A stretch of 9,761 nt of DNA from Aquificota bacterium (GTDB lineage Bacteria > Aquificota > Aquificia > Aquificales > Hydrogenothermaceae). The notes under the pieces were generated by a model, which saw nothing but the letters and a program-made list of their open reading frames with translations, was not told where the DNA came from and did no database searches. The stretch covers positions 1 through 9,761 of the forward strand of contig JAADEV010000007.1 in the NCBI GenBank assembly GCA_013153295.1. Direction: 5' to 3'. The translations under genes were made by a program, and so were the position numbers. This document shows positions 5,453-9,761 of this stretch, piece after piece. Within the stretch, counting starts at the first letter, position 1. Every line of letters starts with the position of its first letter.

Positions 5453-6018
5453 GAGATGTGAAAAGGATAACAACCCCACTGACAGATGAGGTTATAGAGA
5501 GTTTAAAGGTTGGGGACAGGGTTTTACTAAGTGGCTATGTTTACACAGCAAGGGACGCCGCACACAAAAGAATGCTTGAAGAGTATGAAAAAACAGGAAA
5601 ACTACCCTTTGATATAAAAGGACAGGTTATATACTATGTTGGACCAACTCCTCCAAAGCCCGGACAGGTTATAGGTTCAGCAGGTCCAACAACAGCATAC
5701 AGAATGGACAAATACACACCTAAACTACATCAGCTTGGGCTGAAGGCTACAATTGGAAAGGGTTGGAGAGGGAAGGAGGTTAAGGAAGCACTAAAAAAAT
5801 ACAAAGCTGTTTATTTTGCCGCCTACGGGGGAACGGCGGCACTTTTATCAAAACATATAAAATCCGCCGAGATAGTAGCCTACGAAGATTTAGGGACAGA
5901 GGCTATAAGAAGATTATACTTTGAGGATTTCCCTGTTATTGTAGCTAATGATATATACGGTGGGGATATTTTTGAAGAAGGTCAGAAAAAATACAGAGAA
6001 ATAGAAATAGAGCCATAA
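5449..6018 (+). CDS. Fumarate hydratase class I, beta (C-terminal) subunit
   Basis: This is the beta subunit partner of the gene at 3959; together they make the class I fumarase. Its 189 residues match the C-terminal domain of fused enzymes. Recognisable segments are T-A-R35-D36-A-A-H39-K-R, Y-V-G-P-T-P-P (63-69), [12 protein letters not shown] (76-87) and the following I-G-K-G (102-105). These contain the conserved substrate-binding and catalytic residues of this half. The start follows the Uma2 stop after one base, and the only purine-rich ribosome-binding site (AAGGAAGAG) lies inside the last Uma2 codons, so its translation now depends on sequence within the inserted gene. sucC follows 13 bases later. 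The tartrate dehydratase beta subunit is the main homologous alternative. Confidence 0.94.
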   Translation: MGDVKRITTPLTDEVIESLKVGDRVLLSGYVYTARDAAHKRMLEEYEKTGKLPFDIKGQVIYYVGPTPPKPGQVIGSAGPTTAYRMDKYTPKLHQLGLKATIGKGWRGKEVKEALKKYKAVYFAAYGGTAALLSKHIKSAEIVAYEDLGTEAIRRLYFEDFPVIVANDIYGGDIFEEGQKKYREIEIEP

Positions 6019-6025
6019 AAGGAGG
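6019..6025 (+). promoter_or_regulatory. Strong Shine-Dalgarno site for sucC
   Basis: AAGGAGG lies 6 bases before the sucC ATG. It is much stronger than the sites of the coupled genes upstream, so sucC translation probably initiates independently. Confidence 0.7.
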
Positions 6026-6031
6026 AAACAG

Positions 6032-7198
6032 ATGAAGGTTCACGAACATCAGGCAAAGGAGGTTTTTAGAAAATATGGATTACCTGTCCCAGAGGGCTAT
6101 CCAGCCTTTACAGTTGAAGAGGCAGTAGAGGTAGCCCAAAAGCTGGGAAAATTCCCTGTTGTGGTAAAAGCCCAGATACACGCAGGTGGTAGGGGAAAAG
6201 CCGGTGGTGTAAAACTGGCAAAAGACCTTGATGAAGTCCAAAAATACGCCGCAGAGCTACTTGGAAAAACCCTTGTAACATTCCAAACGGGACCGGAGGG
6301 TTTACCTGTAAGCAGAATATACATAGAGGAAGCAACAAATATAGACAAGGAATACTATGTGGCTATCACTCTGGATAGAAGTAAATCTAAACTAATTATA
6401 ATGGCGTCTGCTGAAGGTGGAATGGAGATAGAAGAGGTAGCCGCCAAAAACCCTGACGCAATTATTACAGAAGTAATAGACCCATTTATGGGGCTTAGAC
6501 CTTACCAAGCGAGGAATATAGCCCTAAAACTGGGCTTCCCAAAGAACCTGATAAACAAAGTAGCATCAGTATTCCTAAAACTATACGATGTGTATATGAA
6601 AGAAGACGCATCAATGGTTGAGATAAACCCCCTTGTCCTTACAAAGGAAGGGAATATCGTCGTCCTTGACGCAAAGGTTGATTTTGATGATAACGCCCTT
6701 TACAGACACCCTGATATTATGGAGATGGAAGACCCTACACAGGAAAGTGAGCTTGAGGTTAAGGCAAAACAGTATAACCTAAACTACATTAAGTTAGACG
6801 GTAATATCGCCTGTATGGTTAACGGTGCAGGACTTGCGATGGCTACAATGGACACAATAAAACTGGCAGGTGGAGAGCCTGCAAACTTCCTTGATGTAGG
6901 AGGTTCTGCAAACGCAGAGCAGATTGCAAACGCATTTAAGATTATACTCTCAGACCCAAATGTAAAGGCTATATTCATAAATATATTTGGCGGTATCCTA
7001 AGGTGTGATAGACTTGCAGAAGGAATTATAAAAGCCTCCCAAGAGGTTAAACCACACGTTCCAATAGTTGTTAGAATGGAAGGGACAAATGTGGAGCTTG
7101 GTAAAAAGATGCTTGCAGAAAGCGGACTTGACCTAATACCTGCAGATACTATGTGGGAAGGTGCTAAAAAGGCTGTAGAGCTTGCACAGGGGAAATAA
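6032..7198 (+). CDS. sucC: Succinyl-CoA synthetase, beta subunit (ADP-forming)
   Basis: SucC forms, with SucD, the enzyme that interconverts succinyl-CoA and succinate with ATP/ADP. In the reductive cycle it runs toward succinyl-CoA. Its 388 residues equal the E. coli length. The N-terminal ATP-grasp domain shows the V-V-K46[13 protein letters not shown] nucleotide-binding segment and the M-V-E197-I-N-P-L-V motif with the conserved glutamate and D213. The C-terminal CoA-ligase domain contains [15 protein letters not shown] and [12 protein letters not shown]. The large subunit of Aquificota citryl-CoA synthetase is related but longer, to my knowledge, so succinyl-CoA synthetase is the better call. 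Unusually, sucD does not follow directly: a Uma2 gene starts 6 bases after the stop. Confidence 0.96.
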   Translation: MKVHEHQAKEVFRKYGLPVPEGYPAFTVEEAVEVAQKLGKFPVVVKAQIHAGGRGKAGGVKLAKDLDEVQKYAAELLGKTLVTFQTGPEGLPVSRIYIEEATNIDKEYYVAITLDRSKSKLIIMASAEGGMEIEEVAAKNPDAIITEVIDPFMGLRPYQARNIALKLGFPKNLINKVASVFLKLYDVYMKEDASMVEINPLVLTKEGNIVVLDAKVDFDDNALYRHPDIMEMEDPTQESELEVKAKQYNLNYIKLDGNIACMVNGAGLAMATMDTIKLAGGEPANFLDVGGSANAEQIANAFKIILSDPNVKAIFINIFGGILRCDRLAEGIIKASQEVKPHVPIVVRMEGTNVELGKKMLAESGLDLIPADTMWEGAKKAVELAQGK

Positions 7199-7202
7199 AA
7201 GG
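7197..7202 (+). repeat. 6-bp direct repeat, left side of the second Uma2 gene
   Basis: AAAAGG follows the sucC stop and recurs at 7743-7748 just before sucD, where it is part of AAAAGGAGG. The fumB-sucC junction has the same AAAAGGAGG context. This would fit insertion into an ancestral sucC-sucD ribosome-binding site, but purine-rich hexamers are common here. Confidence 0.3.
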
Positions 7203-7204
7203 TA

Positions 7205-7738
7205 ATGGTTCTAACAGAAAGGTATCTACCTTACTACACAGTTGAAGATAGGAACAGGTGGCAGGGTGATTGGGAGCTTGTGGAAGGAATTCCCTATGCC
7301 CTTGCCTCCCCTTCTATTGAACACCAAAGGGTGTTAAGAAACCTTATAGTAGAGCTAAGCCACAAATTACAAAACTGTGAAAACTGTGAGGTTATACCTG
7401 ATATAGATTACTACATCTCTGAAGATACAGTGGTAAGACCTGATTTAATTGTTGTTTACAAAGGGCTTAAAGAGAAGCTAACAGTTCCACCGAATATTGT
7501 TTTTGAGATAGTATCCCCAACCTCTGTAAAAGTAGATGAACATATAAAGTTTGAGTTATATCAAAGGGAAGGGGTTTTATACTACTGTTTAGTTTACCCT
7601 GTGGAAGACAGGAAGCACATAAAAGTTTTTAAACTAAAGGAGGGCAAATATACAAAGGTTTTTGATACTGTAAATGACAGTTTTAGTTTTGACCTTCAAA
7701 ACTGTAAATTTAACCTTGATTTCTCAAAAATTTGGTAA
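7205..7738 (+). CDS. Uma2 family (DUF820) restriction-endonuclease-fold protein, between sucC and sucD
   Basis: This 177-residue protein is a canonical Uma2/DUF820 member. The N-terminus has Y-T-V-E-D-R and W-E-L-V-E27-G-I-P, followed by P-S-I-E-H40-Q-R-V. The PD-(D/E)xK-like core is complete: V-R-P79-D80-L-I-V-V, then P-P-N-I-V-F-E101-I-V-S-P-T-S, then K115 in H-I-K-F-E-L-Y, then the G-V-L-Y-Y-C-L-V strand. The key acidic and lysine residues are present, so it could be an active nuclease; no cellular role is established for the family. It differs strongly from the first Uma2 protein here in length, N-terminus and motif details. It lies 6 bases after the sucC stop with a weak AAAAGG site very close to its ATG, and 21 bases before sucD. 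Base composition resembles its neighbours. Confidence 0.92.
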   Translation: MVLTERYLPYYTVEDRNRWQGDWELVEGIPYALASPSIEHQRVLRNLIVELSHKLQNCENCEVIPDIDYYISEDTVVRPDLIVVYKGLKEKLTVPPNIVFEIVSPTSVKVDEHIKFELYQREGVLYYCLVYPVEDRKHIKVFKLKEGKYTKVFDTVNDSFSFDLQNCKFNLDFSKIW

Positions 7739-7742
7739 AAAC

Positions 7743-7748
7743 AAAAGG
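7743..7748 (+). repeat. 6-bp direct repeat, right side of the second Uma2 gene
   Basis: Second copy of AAAAGG, 546 bases after the first, within the AAAAGGAGGT ribosome-binding site of sucD. The segment between the copies carries essentially just the Uma2 gene. Confidence 0.3.
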
Positions 7749-7752
7749 AGGT
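7746..7752 (+). promoter_or_regulatory. Strong Shine-Dalgarno site for sucD
   Basis: AGGAGGT lies 7 bases before the sucD ATG at 7760. It gives sucD independent initiation, so the inserted Uma2 gene should not prevent its translation. Confidence 0.75.
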
Positions 7753-7759
7753 CTTATAA

Positions 7760-8641
7760 ATGAGCGTATTGGTAAACAAGGATACAAAGGTAATAGTTCA
7801 AGGAATAACAGGAAGGGAAGGTTCTTTCCACGCTACCCAGTGTAAGGCTTACGGCACACAGGTTGTAGGAGGTGTTACACCGGGTAAAGGTGGACAAGAT
7901 GTTGAAGGTATCCCAGTTTTTGATAGCGTTCAAGAAGCTGTTGACAATACAGGGGCAGACTGTTCATTAATATTCGTCCCACCACCATTTGCCGCAGATG
8001 CAGTGGTAGAAGCTGTAGACGCAGGGATAAAAACAGTTATCTGTATAACAGAGGGTATCCCTGTAAACGATATGATACCTGTAAAACAGTATATAAAAAC
8101 ATACTACCCTGACACAGTCCTTATTGGACCAAACTGTCCCGGTGTTATAACACCAGAGGAAGCAAAAATAGGAATTATGCCCGGGCATATATTTAAAAAG
8201 GGAAATGTTGGTATAGTTTCAAGGTCTGGAACACTTACATACGAGGCGGCTTTCCAGCTTTCAAACAGAGGTATTGGACAGTCTACTGTTATTGGAATAG
8301 GTGGAGACCCTGTCCCCGGCACAGTGTTTGCTGATGTTTTAAAGTGGTTCCAAGACGACCCTGAGACAGAGGCTATTGTTATGATAGGAGAGATTGGAGG
8401 AACAGCAGAAGAGGAAGCGGCGGAGTTTATAAAAGAGTATGTTAATAAGCCAGTTATAGCATATATAGCAGGTGTGACAGCACCTCCCGGTAAAAGAATG
8501 GGACACGCAGGGGCTATAATCGCCGGTGGTAAAGGAACAGCTGAGGAAAAATACAAAGCCCTTGAAGCGGCAGGGGCAACCACAGTTAAAAATATATCCT
8601 TTATAGGTGAGGCAGTAGAAAAAGCCCTTAGAGGGGAGTAA
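7760..8641 (+). CDS. sucD: Succinyl-CoA synthetase, alpha subunit (ADP-forming)
   Basis: SucD is the alpha partner of SucC; it binds CoA and carries the phosphohistidine intermediate. Its 293 residues are normal. The N-terminal CoA-binding domain has [11 protein letters not shown] (14-24) and [23 protein letters not shown] (123-130) and S-R-S-G-T-L-T-Y-E follow. The ligase domain contains G-E211-I-G-G, the glutamate that helps transfer the phosphate, and H249 in M-G-H-A-G-A-I-I, the phosphorylated histidine. It is the last gene of the operon: an intrinsic terminator begins 6 bases after the stop. Although separated from sucC by a Uma2 gene, all active-site motifs are intact. Confidence 0.97.
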   Translation: MSVLVNKDTKVIVQGITGREGSFHATQCKAYGTQVVGGVTPGKGGQDVEGIPVFDSVQEAVDNTGADCSLIFVPPPFAADAVVEAVDAGIKTVICITEGIPVNDMIPVKQYIKTYYPDTVLIGPNCPGVITPEEAKIGIMPGHIFKKGNVGIVSRSGTLTYEAAFQLSNRGIGQSTVIGIGGDPVPGTVFADVLKWFQDDPETEAIVMIGEIGGTAEEEAAEFIKEYVNKPVIAYIAGVTAPPGKRMGHAGAIIAGGKGTAEEKYKALEAAGATTVKNISFIGEAVEKALRGE

Positions 8642-8647
8642 TAACTT

Positions 8648-8668
8648 AGCCCCCTTTAGGGGGCTTTT
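8648..8668 (+). terminator. Rho-independent terminator after sucD
   Basis: AGCCCCC pairs perfectly with GGGGGCT around a TTTA loop, and a run of four T follows. The GC-rich stem stands out in this AT-rich sequence. It ends the rTCA operon but lies only 9 bases before the next ATG, so it may instead act as a partial terminator or attenuator for the downstream gene. Confidence 0.88.
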
Positions 8669-8677
8669 ATACAAAAT

Positions 8678-9761
8678 ATGGAAAAGTTTTTACAAAAAGT
8701 AAAACAACTTGGTCGGCTAAAGGTTATATCAAAACCTTTAGATGTTGAGCTTGAGATACCCCACCTTACATACATAGAGATAAAAAAGGAAAAACCATCT
8801 GTCCTCCTTTTTGAAAATCCCGTAGATGGAAAAACTGGACGCAGGTATAACATACCTGTTGTTATGAATGCCTTTGCAGGCTTTGATATTACAGAGCTTA
8901 TCTTTGGGAAACACCCTGACCAGATAGCCGCAGAGATAGACCAGCTTTTACACCTGAAGCCCCCCTCTTCACTTAAGGAAAAAATTTCCACCTTAACCCA
9001 CCTTTTTAAGTTAAAATCTGTTTTTCCAAAAAGACTGAAAAAGAAAGGGCTAAATCAGGAGATTGTAATAACAGGTTCAGATGTAGACCTTTTTTCCCTA
9101 CCGATACTAAAAACTTGGGAGAAAGACGGGGGTAGGTTTATAACCACAGGTCAGGTTTACACTACCAGTTTAGATGGTAAAATGCACAACCTTGGTCTAT
9201 ACAGGCTACAGGTTGTTTCCAGAGATAAACTACTTGTCCACTGGCAGATACACAAAGACGCAAGCCACTTTTTTGACCAGTATCAAAGGGCTAATAAAAA
9301 AATGCCTGTCTCAATAGCAATAGGGGGAGACCCACTTTATACTTGGTGTGGTCAGGCACCTTTGCCGTATGGAGTGTTTGAGATACTACTGTATGGCTTT
9401 ATAAAAGGAGAAAATCCAAGGCTAATAAAATCTATAACAAACGGTATATATATACCTTATGATACAGATATTGTTATAGAAGGGTTCGTTGACCCTTCAA
9501 AGTTTTTACCTGAAGGACCATTTGGAGACCATACAGGATACTACACACCTGTTGAGCCTTTCCCTGTAATGGAAGTAAAGGCTATAACTATGAAAAAAGA
9601 CCCCCTGTTTTACGCCACAGTTGTAGGTAAACCTCCGATAGAAGACAAGTATATGGGCTGGGCTACAGAAAGGATATTCTTACCACTTCTAAAAACCACA
9701 ACACCAGACTTGATAGACTACCATATGCCTGAAAATGGGGTATTCCACAACCTAATACTTG
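8678..9761 (+). CDS. UbiD-family decarboxylase, probably menaquinone biosynthesis (MqnL-like); 3' end outside window
   Basis: An uninterrupted frame of 361 codons runs off the window end. It matches the UbiD family of prenylated-FMN-dependent decarboxylases. The family's P-E279-G-P-F-G-D-H-T-G-Y-Y-T-P motif is present, as are I-T-G-S-D-V-D-L-F-S-L-P (124-135 region), R-F-I-T-T-G-Q and P-P-I-E-D-K-Y-M-G. The N-terminus (G-R-L-K-V-I, D-V-E-L-E-I-P-H-L-T-Y-I-E, L-L-F-E-N-P) resembles what I recall of the epsilonproteobacterial menaquinone decarboxylase group more than E. coli UbiD, which suits an organism using the futalosine route. The substrate is inference. The ATG is the first in frame after the terminator and aligns with the family N-terminus, but there is no ribosome-binding site at normal spacing; the nearest purine run is in the terminator stem, 14 bases away. 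Confidence 0.88.
   Translation, partial: MEKFLQKVKQLGRLKVISKPLDVELEIPHLTYIEIKKEKPSVLLFENPVDGKTGRRYNIPVVMNAFAGFDITELIFGKHPDQIAAEIDQLLHLKPPSSLKEKISTLTHLFKLKSVFPKRLKKKGLNQEIVITGSDVDLFSLPILKTWEKDGGRFITTGQVYTTSLDGKMHNLGLYRLQVVSRDKLLVHWQIHKDASHFFDQYQRANKKMPVSIAIGGDPLYTWCGQAPLPYGVFEILLYGFIKGENPRLIKSITNGIYIPYDTDIVIEGFVDPSKFLPEGPFGDHTGYYTPVEPFPVMEVKAITMKKDPLFYATVVGKPPIEDKYMGWATERIFLPLLKTTTPDLIDYHMPENGVFHNLIL

Noticed and set aside
4806..7738. Insertion sequence or classic homing endonuclease
   Set aside because: There are no transposase motifs, no terminal inverted repeats, no LAGLIDADG, GIY-YIG or HNH motifs, and no intron or intein in the interrupted genes. Mobility remains only a hypothesis based on position.
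6032..8641. Citryl-CoA synthetase (CcsAB) instead of succinyl-CoA synthetase
   Set aside because: The subunits are homologous, but the beta length equals that of standard SucC, the motifs are typical of SucCD, and the neighbours are fumarase and malate dehydrogenase.
7967..8674. Long minus-strand open frames opposite sucD and other genes
   Set aside because: They lie opposite clearly conserved proteins, lack ribosome-binding sites, and their translations are low-complexity or Cys/Ser/Pro-rich shadows.
1..9761. CRISPR array, tRNA or rRNA gene
   Set aside because: No regularly spaced repeats, no tRNA cloverleaf with a T-arm consensus, and no rRNA segments were seen on either strand.

Overview
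The window looks like a chromosomal stretch from an AT-rich thermophilic chemolithoautotroph, most likely of the Aquificota and within that near Hydrogenothermaceae (Persephonella or Sulfurihydrogenibium-like). This is inference. It rests on a gene cluster for consecutive steps of the reductive TCA cycle, a two-subunit class I fumarase next to succinyl-CoA synthetase, arginine codons that are nearly all AGA/AGG, heavy ATA for isoleucine, and very tight overlapping operons. I cannot name a species from sequence alone.

Layout. Positions 1-136 hold no open frame but fold into several strong local hairpins, so this is probably the 3' part of a structured RNA whose class I do not recognise. A candidate promoter (158-186) then leads into a plus-strand operon with 1- to 4-base overlaps: a 39-residue single-membrane-span protein (238-357), an 84-residue unknown protein (357-611), dapB for lysine/diaminopimelate synthesis (611-1411), and an AtpZ/AtpI-like ATP synthase accessory protein (1408-1644). 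Its 3' end overlaps by 17 bases the convergent minus-strand pair fabZ-radC (fatty-acid dehydratase and a JAB-domain RadC protein). The best fabZ start is the ATG at 2774, not an upstream GTG.

A 185-base divergent intergenic region (2775-2959) carries a consensus -35 box for the next operon. A perfect 7-bp inverted repeat lies across that -35 box and may be an operator. The operon then reads mdh, fumarase alpha, a Uma2-family nuclease-fold gene, fumarase beta, sucC, a second Uma2-family gene, sucD (2960-8641). It ends at a strong intrinsic terminator (8648-8668). The metabolic genes follow the reductive order oxaloacetate to malate to fumarate, then succinate to succinyl-CoA; fumarate reductase is not in the window.

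The most unusual feature is that each heteromeric enzyme has its subunit pair split by a single Uma2 (DUF820) gene. The first sits with a 1-base gap on both sides. The two Uma2 proteins are very different from each other, so they look like two separate insertions rather than one recent duplication. Short direct repeats at the junctions would fit precise insertion, but much of their sequence is also dictated by stop/start codons or ribosome-binding sites.

After the terminator, a UbiD-family decarboxylase gene, probably for menaquinone synthesis, starts only 9 bases past the T-run and continues off the end of the window.
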